64,000 nucleotides of DNA from Phytobacter diazotrophicus (GCA_004346725.1 SMDE01000018.1:31257-95256), one strand, 5' to 3'; shown: positions 18,603-32,256, counted from the first letter of the stretch. Notes: a model not told the origin generated them from the letters alone. Translations and numbers: made by a program.

Positions 18603-20669
18603 ATGACCACAGCGATCCCGCAATCGATCCTGGAAGCGCTTACGAATGTCTCCATGCCGCGCCATGTCACGATGGCGCAGCCGCAACAGACGCTGGACGT
18701 GGCGGGATACCGCATTCCGCTCTACCACAGCGAGGCGTTAGTGATTGGCAGCGGCGCCGCCGGGCTGCGCGCGGCGGTGGAGTTGCGTCGCCGCAAAGTG
18801 GATGTTCTGGTGGCGACCCAAACCTTGTTTTGGGGAACATCGGCCTGCTCCGGATCGGATAAACAGACCCTGCATACCGCCTCGACCAGTTTTCGTGGCG
18901 ATAATTTTACAGCCCTCGCCAGTGCTATCGGCGCGGGTGGGGCGATGGATGCCGACACGGCATATGTTGAAGCGGTCGGTTCGGTAGAGGCTTTTATCGG
19001 CCTGAAAAGCATGGGGCTTCCCTTGCCAGAGGACCGCTACGGCGCCGTATTGCGCTACCAGACCGATCACGATGAAGTGGGCCGCGCAACCAGTTGTGGG
19101 CCACGTACTTCCCGCCTGATGGTCAAAGTGCTGGCGGAAGAGGCGGTTTTGTTAGGTGTGCCGTTTGTCGATCACGCGACTGCCGTACGTCTGCTCACCG
19201 AAGGGGAAGGAGAGCAGCGCCGGGTCGCCGGAGTGCTGGCCATTGTGAAAGGCGCACGGCAAGAGGATAACCCGTGGGGGCTATGTCTGATGCGTAGCGC
19301 GACTGTAGTCCTGGCGGCCGGTGGACCGGGTGAACTGTTCCGCGACAGCGTCTACCCGAAGCGCTGTTTTGGTTCGCTGGGGCTGGCACTGGAGGCGGGG
19401 ATTGCGACGGTCAACCTGACGGAACATCAGTTTGGTATCGGTACGCGGCGCGATGATTTCCCCTGGAACCTCTCCGGCACCTACGTGCAGAGCATGCCTT
19501 ATATCTACTCGATAGATGCGCAGGGCCAGGAGCATAACTTTCTTGCCCGCTACTATCGCACCACGCGGGAGCTGGCCTCGAATATCTTCCGTAAGGGATA
19601 TCAGTGGCCGATTCACGCCACGCGAATGCTGGATTTTGGCTCCAGCCTGGTGGATTTGGCTATCTATAATGAGTCGCAGGCCGGGCGCACGATCTATATG
19701 GATTTTAACCGCAATCCGCTGCCAGTACCGGGCGATGAACCCTTTGCCCTTGGCAATCTGGACGAGGATGTTTACCACTATCTGCGCAATAACGATGCCT
19801 GTCTGGAGCTACCGATTGCGCGCCTGCAGCGGATGAACCCGCTGGCCATTGAGCTTTATAAACATCATGGTCATGACCTGACAACACAGCCGCTGCCGTT
19901 TAACGTCAATCACCAGCATATGAATGGCGGGATTGCGGTAGATACATGGGGCCATTCGTCGTTAAGTGGCTGCTATGCGATTGGCGAAGCGGCGGGCACG
20001 CACGGAGTAACGCGCCCCGGCGGTGCGGCGCTCAATGCCGGACAGGTCTTTGGGCTGCGCTGCGCGAAGCATATCGCGGCGACGCCACGGTCCGCATCGG
20101 AATCTCTTTTTGCCCGTGAAACGGCTGAGCTTTTGCAGCAGATCCAGCGTGACAGCAGCCATCCTCAGGCGTTGCGGATTGACGATATTCGCGACGAAAT
20201 CCAGCAGCGCATGAGTGAGCGTGCCGGGTTTGTCTGTGATGCCGGGCAGGTACCTGGCGCTGTTCAGGCGGCCCGTCGACTCAATCAGCGTATTGCGCAA
20301 AACGGGGTGGCTATAACCCATCCGAACCAGACGGCGTTTAGTCTCCAGTGGCGCCAGATGGCGCTGGCATCGGAAGCGTTACTGGTGGCGCTGGAAAGCT
20401 ATATTGCCCGTGGCGGCGGTAGCCGTGGCGCACGGATGCTGTGCTCTGCGCAGGGAGACGTCGTACCGCAAACACGTGAAGGGGTATTGTCTGAGTTTCG
20501 TTTCATCTCTGAAAAGGCGGAGCACCGGCAGGAGCAAATACAGGTGACATGGCGCAACGGCGAGTTTGTTGTCGAGCAGCGGCCATTACGTACGCTTGAT
20601 GACCTCTCGACGATCTTCTTTGAAAAGAACTGGCCAGATTATCTGACGGAGGAGATCTACCGACGTTAG
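18603..20669 (+). CDS. FrdA/SdhA-like FAD-dependent oxidoreductase, stand-alone
   Basis: A 688-residue flavoprotein. The FAD dinucleotide-binding motif GSGAAG is at residues 49-54, after an N-terminal extension of about 45 residues; the distal FAD segment YAIGEAAGTHGVTRPGGAAL (His467, Arg471) matches the GExxGxHGxxRLGG element of fumarate reductase/aspartate oxidase flavoproteins, and a helical C-terminal domain follows. The usual covalent-FAD HSxxAxGG stretch is replaced by SACSGSDKQTLH. No iron-sulfur or membrane-anchor partner is encoded nearby, so electrons must go to oxygen, a quinone or an unlinked carrier. Ribosome site GAGG is 8 bases upstream; last gene of the operon. Substrate not known. 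Confidence 0.82.
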   Translation: MTTAIPQSILEALTNVSMPRHVTMAQPQQTLDVAGYRIPLYHSEALVIGSGAAGLRAAVELRRRKVDVLVATQTLFWGTSACSGSDKQTLHTASTSFRGDNFTALASAIGAGGAMDADTAYVEAVGSVEAFIGLKSMGLPLPEDRYGAVLRYQTDHDEVGRATSCGPRTSRLMVKVLAEEAVLLGVPFVDHATAVRLLTEGEGEQRRVAGVLAIVKGARQEDNPWGLCLMRSATVVLAAGGPGELFRDSVYPKRCFGSLGLALEAGIATVNLTEHQFGIGTRRDDFPWNLSGTYVQSMPYIYSIDAQGQEHNFLARYYRTTRELASNIFRKGYQWPIHATRMLDFGSSLVDLAIYNESQAGRTIYMDFNRNPLPVPGDEPFALGNLDEDVYHYLRNNDACLELPIARLQRMNPLAIELYKHHGHDLTTQPLPFNVNHQHMNGGIAVDTWGHSSLSGCYAIGEAAGTHGVTRPGGAALNAGQVFGLRCAKHIAATPRSASESLFARETAELLQQIQRDSSHPQALRIDDIRDEIQQRMSERAGFVCDAGQVPGAVQAARRLNQRIAQNGVAITHPNQTAFSLQWRQMALASEALLVALESYIARGGGSRGARMLCSAQGDVVPQTREGVLSEFRFISEKAEHRQEQIQVTWRNGEFVVEQRPLRTLDDLSTIFFEKNWPDYLTEEIYRR

Positions 20670-20672
20670 TAC

Positions 20673-20710
20673 CTTACCCAGGCTACACTAGCGCGAGTAG
20701 CCTGGGTAAG
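20673..20710. repeat. REP-like hairpin after the cluster operon
   Basis: A perfect 14-bp stem, CTTACCCAGGCTAC/GTAGCCTGGGTAAG, starts 3 bases after the flavoprotein stop. It is followed by GCGAAGCGCCACCCGG, resembling enterobacterial REP units, and not by a T run. It may stabilise the mRNA end or terminate weakly. Confidence 0.6.
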
Positions 20711-20835
20711 CGAAGCGCCACCCGGGAATATTCCCACTCATCACTCGCCGGCTTCCCCCTCTGGTGCTAACTTCGCCAGTCAGATATTCCTGTGATATGA
20801 TAAAGTTGCTATCACATTTGTCACACTCCACTGTC

Positions 20836-21627
20836 ATGAGCGCTATGAAATCATCAGATTCGCACGCTGAAAACACTGCTGAAAATATCGGGCGCACGCT
20901 GCGTCGCCGTCCGTTGGCGCGCAAAAAATTATCCGAGATGGTGGAAGAAGAGCTCGAACAGATGATCCGCCGCCGGGAGTTTGCCGAAGGCGATGTGCTG
21001 CCCTCCGAACGTGAGCTGATGGCGTTTTTCAATGTGGGCCGCCCCTCGGTACGCGAAGCGCTGGCGGCGCTCAAGCGTAAAGGATTAGTGCAAATCAGCA
21101 ACGGTGAACGCGCCCGCGTTTCCCGCCCATCTGCCGATACCATCATTGGCGAGCTTTCCGGCATGGCGAAAGATTTTCTCTCCCGTCCCGGTGGTATTGC
21201 CCATTTTGAGCAGCTACGCCTGTTTTTCGAATCCAGCCTGGTGCGCCATGCGGCGGAACATGCCACGGATGAGCAAATTGAACGTCTCGGTAAGGCGCTG
21301 GAGCTGAACAGTCAGTCGCTGGACGACAACGCGCTATTTATTCGCTCCGATGTTGAATTCCATCGCGTACTGGCTGAAATCCCCGGTAATCCTATCTTTC
21401 TGACGATCCATGTTGCCCTGCTGGACTGGCTGATTGCCGCTCGCCCCACGGTGCCGGAAAAAGAGCTGCATCAGCACAATAACCTCAGTTATCAGCAGCA
21501 TATTGAGATCGTCAATGCCATTCGCCAGCGCGATCCCGATGCCGCCGATCGCGCGTTGCATGTTCACCTCAACAGCGTTTTCGCCACCTGGCACGCGTTC
21601 GATAAACAGCAAAAATCCAGCAACTGA
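20836..21627 (+). CDS. nanR: NanR, GntR-family sialic acid regulator
   Basis: Represses the nan operon and is released by N-acetylneuraminate. 263 residues from the chosen start, the same as E. coli: winged HTH of the FadR/GntR type (about residues 35-100, with [25 protein letters not shown] in it), then the helical FCD effector domain (about 110-240). Residues from [18 protein letters not shown] onward are nearly identical to E. coli NanR. An upstream in-frame ATG would add 24 residues; ATG 20836 is preferred on length, with weak ribosome-site support, and ATG 20845 is an alternative. It lies upstream of nanA in the same direction. Confidence 0.93.
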   Translation: MSAMKSSDSHAENTAENIGRTLRRRPLARKKLSEMVEEELEQMIRRREFAEGDVLPSERELMAFFNVGRPSVREALAALKRKGLVQISNGERARVSRPSADTIIGELSGMAKDFLSRPGGIAHFEQLRLFFESSLVRHAAEHATDEQIERLGKALELNSQSLDDNALFIRSDVEFHRVLAEIPGNPIFLTIHVALLDWLIAARPTVPEKELHQHNNLSYQQHIEIVNAIRQRDPDAADRALHVHLNSVFATWHAFDKQQKSSN

Positions 21628-21715
21628 TTGACCGATCCCTTTTGCGCGCTAGCGATCGTTTAGTGCGTTAGATCCCATTTAGCGTTTTCTCACCCCGATG
21701 GCGATCATTTGCACT

Positions 21716-21738
21716 GGTATAATAGGTATAAAGGTATA
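21716..21738 (+). promoter_or_regulatory. NanR operator (three GGTATA repeats) at the nanA promoter
   Basis: GGTATA occurs at 21716-21721, 21725-21730 and 21733-21738, start-to-start spacing 9 and 8 bases, the arrangement of the E. coli NanR operator as I remember it. A TATAAT hexamer (21718-21723) overlaps the first repeat, so bound NanR would block polymerase. The -35 is weak, consistent with need for an activator. Confidence 0.9.
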
Positions 21739-21772
21739 TAGTCAAAGCGCACTCATGCAACAGGAGAAGATG

Positions 21773-22675
21773 ATGACTGCTCAGTTAAGAGGGGTGATGG
21801 CCGCGCTGTTGACCCCGTTTGATGCCAGCGAAAAGCTGGATACCGAGAGCCTGCGCCGTCTGGTGCGTTTTAACATCAATCAGGGGATCGATGGGCTGTA
21901 CGTGGGGGGATCCACCGGGGAAGCGTTCGTGCAAAGCATTGCTGAGCGTGAACAGGTACTGGAGGTCGTCGCCGAAGAGGCGAAAGGCAAACTGACGCTG
22001 ATTGCCCATGTCGGCACCGTCAGCACCCACGAAACCCGGCAGCTTGCGCAGGCGGCCAGCCGCTATGGTTTTGACGCCGTCTCTGCCGTTACTCCGTTCT
22101 ACTATCCGTTCAGCTTTGAAGAGCACTGCGACCACTATCGTGCAGTGATCGACGCCGCTAATGGTCTGCCGATGGTGGTTTACAACATTCCGGCGCTGAG
22201 TGGGGTGAAACTCACGCTGGATCAAATCGACACGCTGGTTACCCTGCCGGGCGTGGGCGCGCTGAAACAAACATCGGGCGATCTCTTCCAGATGGAGCAG
22301 ATCCGCCGGGCGAATCCGGATCTGGTGCTCTATAACGGTTATGACGAGATCTTTGCATCCGGGCTGATGGCGGGCGCGGATGGTGGTATCGGCAGTACTT
22401 ACAACATCATGGGTTGGCGCTATCTGGGTATCGTTCGCGCGCTGCAAACGGGCGACATTGCCACCGCGCAGCGCCTGCAGGCGAAATGCAATGAGGTTAT
22501 CGAGCTACTGATCAAAGTCGGTGTTTTCCGCGGCCTGAAAACGGTGCTGCACTACATGGATGTCCTGGCGGTACCGCTGTGTCGTAAGCCGTTCGCGCCG
22601 GTGGCGGAAAAATATTTGCCAGAACTTAAAGCGCTGGCGGCAGCACTGCAACAAGAGAAAGAACAACAACAGTGA
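21773..22675 (+). CDS. nanA: NanA, N-acetylneuraminate lyase
   Basis: A class I aldolase that splits N-acetylneuraminate into ManNAc and pyruvate, the first cytoplasmic committed step of sialic acid use. 300 residues (E. coli 297): pyruvate-binding GGSTGEAF near residue 47, Tyr in [10 protein letters not shown] near residue 137, and the Schiff-base Lys165 in GALKQTSGD. Adjacent ATGs at 21770 and 21773 are possible; the second gives 6-base spacing to AGGAG. The C-terminal tail (QQEKEQQQ) is slightly longer than in E. coli. Confidence 0.97.
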   Translation: MTAQLRGVMAALLTPFDASEKLDTESLRRLVRFNINQGIDGLYVGGSTGEAFVQSIAEREQVLEVVAEEAKGKLTLIAHVGTVSTHETRQLAQAASRYGFDAVSAVTPFYYPFSFEEHCDHYRAVIDAANGLPMVVYNIPALSGVKLTLDQIDTLVTLPGVGALKQTSGDLFQMEQIRRANPDLVLYNGYDEIFASGLMAGADGGIGSTYNIMGWRYLGIVRALQTGDIATAQRLQAKCNEVIELLIKVGVFRGLKTVLHYMDVLAVPLCRKPFAPVAEKYLPELKALAAALQQEKEQQQ

Positions 22676-22684
22676 TCCGGAGCT

Positions 22685-22718
22685 GTCTGTCCGGAGGCGC
22701 TGCGCTGGCCGGACAGAC
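22685..22718 (+). repeat. Hairpin 1 in the nanA-nanT gap
   Basis: The arms GTCTGTCCGG and CCGGACAGAC are perfect over 10 bp with a 14-base loop. No T run follows. Probably an mRNA processing or stability hairpin within the operon. Confidence 0.6.
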
Positions 22719-22750
22719 GGAGCCGCTCTTAACTCTGTCGGTCTACATAA

Positions 22751-22771
22751 GCGATGGGCAATGCCCATCGC
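22751..22771 (+). repeat. Hairpin 2 in the nanA-nanT gap
   Basis: The stem GCGATGGGC/GCCCATCGC with an AAT loop ends 2 bases before the GGGAG ribosome site of nanT. It could limit or protect nanT translation. Confidence 0.55.
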
Positions 22772-22782
22772 GGGAGTATCAC

Positions 22783-24273
22783 ATGAGTACTGCTATGCAA
22801 AATATCCCGTGGTATCGCCATCTTGATCGGGCGCAATGGCGGGCTTTCTGCGCCGCCTGGCTGGGCTATCTGCTCGACGGTTTTGATTTTGTCCTTATCG
22901 CGTTGGTGTTAACGGAAATTCAGAGCGAATTTGGTCTGACGACGGTACAGGCGGCAAGCCTCATCTCCGCAGCCTTTATCTCCCGTTGGTTTGGAGGGCT
23001 GATGTTAGGCGCAATGGGTGACCGCTACGGCCGACGGTTGGCGATGGTCACCAGTATCCTTCTGTTCTCATGCGGTACGCTGGCCTGCGGGTTGGCCCCC
23101 GGCTTCACCACCATGTTTATCGCCCGGCTGGTGATCGGTATGGGGATGGCCGGAGAGTATGGCTCCAGCGCGACGTATGTGATTGAAAGCTGGCCCCGAC
23201 AGTTGCGAAACAAAGCGAGCGGCTTTTTGATTTCCGGCTTCTCCGTCGGGGCCGTTATCGCGGCGCAGGTCTACAGCCTGGTGGTACCCGTCTGGGGCTG
23301 GCGCGCGCTGTTTTTCATCGGCATTTTGCCCATCGTCTTTGCCCTGTGGCTGAGGAAAAACATTCCGGAAGCGGAAGACTGGAAAGAGAGACATGCGGGT
23401 AAAGCGCCGGTACGCACGATGGTGGATATTCTGTATCGCGGCAAATATCGCGTGATTAACGTGGCGATGACACTCATTGCCGCGACCTCATTGTGGTACT
23501 GCTTTGCCGGTGAAATGAAGAATGCCGCGCTGGTGGCGATTCTTGGTCTGGTGTGCGCGTTTATCTTTATCAGCTTTATGGTGCAAAGCAGCGGAAAACG
23601 CTGGCCAACCGGCGTAATGCTGATGGTGGTAGTGCTCTTTGCGTTTCTCTACTCGTGGCCCATCCAGTCGCTGTTGCCGACTTACCTCAAAACCGAACTT
23701 GCCTATTCGCCTGCAACGGTAGCTAAGGTGCTGTTTTTTAGCGGCTTTGGCGCTGCGGTGGGCTGTTGTGTTGGCGGTTTTCTGGGCGACTGGTTGGGGA
23801 CGCGTAAAGCCTACGTCTACAGTCTTCTCGCCTCCCAAATTCTGATCATCCCGGTGTTTGCCATTGGTGGCACCAGCGTATGGGTTCTCGGTTTTCTGCT
23901 CTTCTTCCAGCAAATGCTGGGGCAGGGGATCTCAGGCATTCTGCCTAAACTGATCGGCGGCTACTTCGATACCGACCAGCGTGCGGCAGGTTTGGGATTT
24001 ACCTACAACGTTGGGGCCCTGGGCGGCGCACTGGCACCAATCCTGGGGGCGCTGATCGCTCAGCGTCTGGATCTGGGTACCGCACTGGGATCGCTCTCCT
24101 TTAGCCTGACATTTGTGGTGATCCTGTTGATTGGGCTGGATATGCCGTCGCGCGTACAGCGTTGGCTACGCCCCGAAGCGCTGCGAACCCATGATGCGAT
24201 CGATGGTAAGCCATTCAGCGGCGCGGTCAGCCACAGCGATGGTAAGAACGGGTTATTAAAAACGAAAGGATAA
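22783..24273 (+). CDS. nanT: NanT, sialic acid proton symporter
   Basis: The inner-membrane MFS transporter that imports N-acetylneuraminate with protons. 496 residues as in E. coli, with 14 rather than 12 predicted helices typical of NanT, the sugar-porter-like loop [13 protein letters not shown] near residue 80 and a central extra pair of helices near residues 225-265. The start at 22783 matches [11 protein letters not shown] and has GGGAG 7 bases upstream; the frame stays open further upstream through the hairpin region. nanE follows after 6 bases. Confidence 0.97.
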   Translation: MSTAMQNIPWYRHLDRAQWRAFCAAWLGYLLDGFDFVLIALVLTEIQSEFGLTTVQAASLISAAFISRWFGGLMLGAMGDRYGRRLAMVTSILLFSCGTLACGLAPGFTTMFIARLVIGMGMAGEYGSSATYVIESWPRQLRNKASGFLISGFSVGAVIAAQVYSLVVPVWGWRALFFIGILPIVFALWLRKNIPEAEDWKERHAGKAPVRTMVDILYRGKYRVINVAMTLIAATSLWYCFAGEMKNAALVAILGLVCAFIFISFMVQSSGKRWPTGVMLMVVVLFAFLYSWPIQSLLPTYLKTELAYSPATVAKVLFFSGFGAAVGCCVGGFLGDWLGTRKAYVYSLLASQILIIPVFAIGGTSVWVLGFLLFFQQMLGQGISGILPKLIGGYFDTDQRAAGLGFTYNVGALGGALAPILGALIAQRLDLGTALGSLSFSLTFVVILLIGLDMPSRVQRWLRPEALRTHDAIDGKPFSGAVSHSDGKNGLLKTKG

Positions 24274-24279
24274 CCAGAC

Positions 24280-24965
24280 ATGTCTCTGATAGCGAAAATG
24301 GATGCACAAATTGGCCGCCAGGGTGGGCTGGTGGTCTCCTGCCAGCCTGTTCCGGATAGCCCGCTGGATAAGTCGGACATCGTGGCGGCGATGGCACTGG
24401 CCGCCCAGCAGGCCGGGGCGGTGGCGGTACGTATTGAAGGCATTAACAACCTGCGTGCCGTCCGTCAGGCTGTAACACTACCCATCATCGGCATCATTAA
24501 ACGCGACTTAACGGACTCCCCGGTGCGCATTACCCCTTACGCTGAGGATGTCGATGCGCTGGCACAGGCGGGGGCAGATATTATCGCCATTGATGGTACC
24601 GATCGTATTCGCCCGGTTGCGGTGCGTGACCTGCTGGCGCGTATTCATCACCACGGGCTTATCGCGATGGCCGATTGTTCCTGCGAGCAGGATGGTTTGT
24701 ATTGCCAGCAAGCAGGAGCGGAGTTGATTGGCACCACGCTGTCTGGCTACACCAGCGAACACACCCCCGCAGAACCGGACCTGGCGCTGGTCACCACGCT
24801 CAGTCAGGCCGGATGCCGGGTGATGGCGGAAGGGCGCTATAACTCGCCCGAACTGGCGGCGCAGGCGAAGCGCCATGGAGCATGGGCGGTGACCGTCGGC
24901 TCAGCCATTACGCGGCTGGAGTACATTTGCCAGTGGTATTGCGATGCACTCCAGGAGGCAGCGAC

Positions 24966-24969
<4 letters not shown>
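24280..24969 (+). CDS. nanE: NanE, N-acetylmannosamine-6-phosphate 2-epimerase
   Basis: Converts ManNAc-6-phosphate to GlcNAc-6-phosphate. A 229-residue TIM barrel, the E. coli length, with [13 protein letters not shown] near the N-terminus, the catalytic-type lysine in IIGIIKRDL (about residue 71), IIAIDGT, and the phosphate-binding segment AEGRYNSPE followed by [10 protein letters not shown]. Its stop overlaps the nanK start by four bases (ATGA), indicating translational coupling. Confidence 0.96.
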
Positions 24970-26305
<1,336 letters not shown>

Positions 26306-26306
26306 A

Positions 26307-26337
26307 AAAAGCCGGATGGTGTACCATCCGGCTTTTT
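26307..26337. terminator. Bidirectional terminator between nanQ and gltD
   Basis: The stem GCCGGATGGT/ACCATCCGGC has a 2-base centre (GT), an A tract before it and a T tract after it. It serves the convergent nan and gltBD operons. Confidence 0.92.
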
Positions 26338-26367
26338 CTTGCCTGCCCTGGATTTCCGGGAAAACTC

Positions 26368-27795
<1,428 letters not shown>

Positions 27796-30700
27796 TTACT
27801 GCGCCTGCACACGCAGCTCTGCTGCGCTACGACTACGATGACCCAACAGTGCTTTCACATCACTGGACTTCGGTTTAACCAGTGCGAATTTCTCCGCGAA
27901 GGCTGGCCAGTTAGCCAGAATCTCTTCGCCGCGAGATGAACCGGTATGGTGCACATGCTCGGTAATCAGACCGCGCAGATGCTCTTCGTGGATGGCGAGG
28001 TCATCGACGCTCAACACTTCCACCAGTTCCGGGTTCACACGTTTGCGGAACTCGCCGTCTTCATCCAGGACATAGGCGAAGCCGCCGGTCATCCCTGCGC
28101 CAAAGTTCACGCCTGTTTTACCGAGGATACAGACGATACCGCCGGTCATGTATTCACAACCATTATCGCCGATGCCTTCCACGACAGTAATCGCGCCGGA
28201 GTTACGCACGCCGAAACGTTCACCCGCGCGGCCTGCGGCATACAGACGACCACCGGTTGCGCCATACAGGCAGGTGTTACCGATAATGCTGGCCTCGTGG
28301 CTACGATAAGCAGAGCCTACCGGCGGACGTACCGCGACTAAACCGCCTGCCATGCCCTTGCCTACGTAGTCGTTGGCATCGCCAGTCAGATACAGCTCAA
28401 CGCCACCAGCGTTCCAGACGCCAAAGCTCTGGCCTGCGGTACCGCTAAAGTGCACGGTAATCGGATCCGCCGCCAGCCCCTGATCGCCATGCGTTTGCGC
28501 GATGTAGCCAGACAAAGACGCACCGACAGAACGGTCCGTGTTGCGGATATCAAACCAGAACGTTTTGCTCTGACGTTCGTCGACAAACGGTTTGGCCTGC
28601 TGCAGCAACTGCGCGTTCAACACGCCGTTGTCGAACGGCGGGTTGTTTTCGGTGCAGTAGAGCGCTTTGCCAGGATGCGGCTCGGCGGTTTCCAGCAGCT
28701 TCGACAAATCCAGCTTCTGTTGTTTGGCGGTGAAACCGTCCAGCTCTTTGAGCAGATCGGTGCGACCAATCAAATCCACCAGGCGTTTCACGCCGAGCTG
28801 CGCCATTAACTCACGCACTTCACGGGCGATAAATTCAAAGTAATTGGTCACTTTGAACGGCAGACCGTGGTAGTGGTTTTTACGCAGTTTTTCATCCTGA
28901 GTTGCTACGCCGGTTGCGCAGTTGTTCAGGTGGCAAATACGCAGGTATTTACAGCCCAGCGCCACCATCGGGCCGGTACCAAAGCCGAAGCTTTCCGCAC
29001 CCAGGATTGCCGCTTTGATGATGTCCTGGCCGGTTTTCAGACCGCCATCTGTCTGTAAACGAATTTTGTGGCGCAGACCGTTGGCCACCAGTGCCTGTTG
29101 GGTTTCCACCAGGCCCAGTTCCCACGGACAGCCCGCATATTTCACCGATGACAGCGGGCTCGCACCGGTACCGCCATCGTAACCGGCGATGGTAATGAGA
29201 TCCGCATAGGCTTTCGCCACGCCGGTCGCGATGGTGCCGACGCCCGGTTCGGAAACCAGTTTCACGGAGATCATCGCTTTCGGGTTGACCTGTTTCAGGT
29301 CGAAAATCAGTTGCGCCAGATCCTCGATAGAGTAGATATCATGGTGCGGCGGCGGAGAAATCAGCGTCACGCCCGGTACGGAATAGCGCAGTTTAGCGAT
29401 GTACGGGGTCACTTTATCGCCCGGTAACTGACCGCCTTCACCCGGTTTCGCACCCTGAGCGACTTTAATCTGAATCACGTCAGCATTGACCAGATACGCC
29501 GGGGTGACGCCGAAGCGACCGGAAGCGACCTGTTTAATGCGTGAAACTTTGTTGGTGCCATAGCGCGCCGGGTCTTCGCCGCCTTCACCGGAGTTGGAGA
29601 AGCCGCCGAGGCTGTTCATGGCTTCTGCCAGCGCTTCATGCGCTTCCGGGCTCAATGCGCCGATGGACATTGCAGCGGTATCAAAGCGTTTGAACAGTTC
29701 GCTTGCCGGTTCAACGTCGTTGATGCTGACGGTTTCGCCGTTCGGCGTGATAGCCAGCAGGTCGCGAAGGGTCGCTGCCGGACGCTCATTCACCAGTTTG
29801 GCGTACTGCTGATAGTCGCTGTATTCACCGCTCTGGACGGCTTGTTGCAAAGTGCGCACCACATCCGGGTTATAGGCGTGGTATTCACCGCCGTGAACGT
29901 ATTTCAGCAGACCGCCCGCTTCGAGCGGTTTACGTGCCAGCCAGGCGCGTTTGGAGAGGTTCAGCAGATCCTGCTGGAAGTCAGCAAAACCTGCGCCGCT
30001 GATACGGCTGACCACGCCCTGGAAGCAGAGCTCGGAAACCTCTTCGTGCAGACCGACGGCTTCGAACAGTTTTGAGCAACGGTAAGAGGCAATCGTCGAG
30101 ATGCCCATTTTGGACATGATCTTGTACAGCCCTTTGTTGATGCCGTTGCGGTAGTTCAGCATCACCGTGCGGTAATTCTTCTCAATGGCTTTGGTATCGA
30201 CCAGTTTTGCCAGCGTTTCGTATGCCAGGTACGGATAAATCGCGGTGGCGCCGAAGCCCAGCAGCACTGCAAAATGGTGCGGGTCACGGGCACTGGCGGT
30301 TTCTACGATGATGTTGGCATCGCAGCGCAGGCTTTTCTCAACCAGACGGGTCTGCACCGCGCCAACCGCCATCGGGGCCGGTACCGGCAGACGGTTTTTA
30401 GCGATGTTACGGTCAGACAGCACCAGCAGCACGGTGCCGTTACGCACCATCTGTTCTGCTTTATCGCACAGCGCTCTCACTGTCTCTTCCAGCGAGGTTT
30501 CGGTCACATCGAAAGTGATGTCCAGCACATCTGCGCGGTAGTGCTCCTCTTTCATGGTGGTGAGCTGCGTGAAATCGGAGTACAGCAGGATCGGCGATTT
30601 GAAGCTCAGACGGTGTGCCTGGCCTTCTGCTTCACAGAAGACATTCATCTCACGACCGATACTGGTGGCCAGCGACATCACATGGGCTTCACGCAGCGGG

Positions 30701-32256
30701 TCAATCGGTGGGTTCGTCACCTGTGCGAACTGCTGGCGGAAGTAGTCGTAAATGATACGCGGCTGGCTGGAGAGCACAGCAAACGGGGTATCGTCACCCA
30801 TGGAGCCGACCGCTTCCTGGCCGTTTTCACCGAGTACGCGGATAACAGAATCCAGCTCTTCGAAGCTGTAGTTAAACTGCTTCTGATAGCTTGTCAGCAG
30901 GTCGTCATCCATTTCGCGGATGCCAACCTGGTCATCGGCCAGATCTTCAAACGGCACCAGACGGCGAACGTTTTTCTCCATCCATTCTTTATAAGGATGA
31001 CGGCTTTTCAGATCGTCATCGGTCTCTGCGGAGTGCAGAATGCGACCGCCACGGGTATCGATAACCATCAGCTCGCCCGGACCGACGCGGCCTTTTTCGA
31101 CCACTTCGTCAGGCTGATAATCCCAGATGCCCACTTCGGAGGCACAGGTGATCAGCTTATCTTTGGTGATGACATAGCGTGCCGGACGCAGGCCGTTACG
31201 GTCCAGGTTACAGGCCGCGAAACGGCCATCGGACATGACGATGCCCGCCGGGCCATCCCAGGGTTCCATATGCATGGAGTTAAAATCGAAGAAGGCGCGC
31301 AGGTCCGGGTCCATATCCGGGTTGTTCTGCCAGGCTGGTGGTACCAGCAGGCGCATGGCGCGCACGATATCCATCCCGCCGGCCAGCAGCAGTTCGAGCA
31401 TGTTATCCATGGAGCTGGAGTCAGAGCCGGTTTCGTTGACGAACGGCGCGGCATCATGCAGATCCGGGATCAGCGGGGTCTGGAATTTGTAGGTACGCGC
31501 GCGTGCCCACTGACGGTTACCGGTGATGGTGTTGATTTCACCGTTATGCGCCAGATAGCGGAACGGCTGTGCCAGCGGCCAGCGCGGTACGGTGTTGGTG
31601 GAGAAGCGCTGGTGGAACAGGCAAATGGCCGATTCCAGACGCAGATCCGCCAGGTCCAGATAGAAGCGCGGCAGGTCAGCCGGCATACACAGACCTTTAT
31701 AGATGTTCACCAGATTAGAGAGGCTACAAACGTAGAACTCTTTATCTTCCTGCAGACGCTTTTCAATGCGACGGCGGGCAATAAACAGACGGCGCTCCAT
31801 ATCACGCGGGCGCCAGCCAGCCGGGGCGTTAACAAAAATTTGCTCAATACGAGGCAGCGAGGAGAGGGCGATTTCACCGAGTACCCCTTCGTTGGTTGGC
31901 ACATCGCGCCAGCCGACAATAGACAGGGTCTCACGTTGAAGTTCTTCTTCTACAATACGGCGAGATGTGCTGGCTTTTTCTGGATCCTTATTCAGGAACA
32001 GCATACCAACAGCATAGTTTTTGGCTAAACGCCAGCCGCGCTCTTCCGCAACGATACGGAAGAAACGATCGGGTTTTTGCAGCAGCAGACCGCAACCGTC
32101 GCCGGTTTTACCATCAGCGAGGATTGCGCCACGGTGCTGCATGCGGGCCAGTGCGTGAATAGCGGTACGCACTACCTTGTGGCTAGGTTCGCCTTCTATG
32201 TGGGCGATCAGGCCGAAACCACAGTTATCCCTCTCAAGGGATTTATCGTACAACAT
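27796..32256 (-). CDS. gltB: GltB, glutamate synthase [NADPH] large subunit
   Basis: Makes two glutamates from glutamine and 2-oxoglutarate (GOGAT), the main ammonia-assimilation partner of glutamine synthetase. 1486 residues, the E. coli length. A short propeptide precedes the mature nucleophile Cys12 (DNCGFGLI) of the class II amidotransferase domain; then the central domain, the FMN-binding synthase domain ([10 protein letters not shown]), the 3Fe-4S cysteines in [12 protein letters not shown], and the C-terminal beta-helix. The start at 32256 has a GGAGG site; the frame is open 60 bases further upstream, but length favours this start. Confidence 0.97.
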   Translation of the reverse strand: MLYDKSLERDNCGFGLIAHIEGEPSHKVVRTAIHALARMQHRGAILADGKTGDGCGLLLQKPDRFFRIVAEERGWRLAKNYAVGMLFLNKDPEKASTSRRIVEEELQRETLSIVGWRDVPTNEGVLGEIALSSLPRIEQIFVNAPAGWRPRDMERRLFIARRRIEKRLQEDKEFYVCSLSNLVNIYKGLCMPADLPRFYLDLADLRLESAICLFHQRFSTNTVPRWPLAQPFRYLAHNGEINTITGNRQWARARTYKFQTPLIPDLHDAAPFVNETGSDSSSMDNMLELLLAGGMDIVRAMRLLVPPAWQNNPDMDPDLRAFFDFNSMHMEPWDGPAGIVMSDGRFAACNLDRNGLRPARYVITKDKLITCASEVGIWDYQPDEVVEKGRVGPGELMVIDTRGGRILHSAETDDDLKSRHPYKEWMEKNVRRLVPFEDLADDQVGIREMDDDLLTSYQKQFNYSFEELDSVIRVLGENGQEAVGSMGDDTPFAVLSSQPRIIYDYFRQQFAQVTNPPIDPLREAHVMSLATSIGREMNVFCEAEGQAHRLSFKSPILLYSDFTQLTTMKEEHYRADVLDITFDVTETSLEETVRALCDKAEQMVRNGTVLLVLSDRNIAKNRLPVPAPMAVGAVQTRLVEKSLRCDANIIVETASARDPHHFAVLLGFGATAIYPYLAYETLAKLVDTKAIEKNYRTVMLNYRNGINKGLYKIMSKMGISTIASYRCSKLFEAVGLHEEVSELCFQGVVSRISGAGFADFQQDLLNLSKRAWLARKPLEAGGLLKYVHGGEYHAYNPDVVRTLQQAVQSGEYSDYQQYAKLVNERPAATLRDLLAITPNGETVSINDVEPASELFKRFDTAAMSIGALSPEAHEALAEAMNSLGGFSNSGEGGEDPARYGTNKVSRIKQVASGRFGVTPAYLVNADVIQIKVAQGAKPGEGGQLPGDKVTPYIAKLRYSVPGVTLISPPPHHDIYSIEDLAQLIFDLKQVNPKAMISVKLVSEPGVGTIATGVAKAYADLITIAGYDGGTGASPLSSVKYAGCPWELGLVETQQALVANGLRHKIRLQTDGGLKTGQDIIKAAILGAESFGFGTGPMVALGCKYLRICHLNNCATGVATQDEKLRKNHYHGLPFKVTNYFEFIAREVRELMAQLGVKRLVDLIGRTDLLKELDGFTAKQQKLDLSKLLETAEPHPGKALYCTENNPPFDNGVLNAQLLQQAKPFVDERQSKTFWFDIRNTDRSVGASLSGYIAQTHGDQGLAADPITVHFSGTAGQSFGVWNAGGVELYLTGDANDYVGKGMAGGLVAVRPPVGSAYRSHEASIIGNTCLYGATGGRLYAAGRAGERFGVRNSGAITVVEGIGDNGCEYMTGGIVCILGKTGVNFGAGMTGGFAYVLDEDGEFRKRVNPELVEVLSVDDLAIHEEHLRGLITEHVHHTGSSRGEEILANWPAFAEKFALVKPKSSDVKALLGHRSRSAAELRVQAQ

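Noticed and set aside
30274..32028. A 584-codon open frame on the plus strand, antisense to gltB
   Set aside because: It lies wholly inside the conserved gltB gene, its translation is rich in His/Gln/Arg as expected of a complement frame, and it has no recognisable domain or ribosome site.
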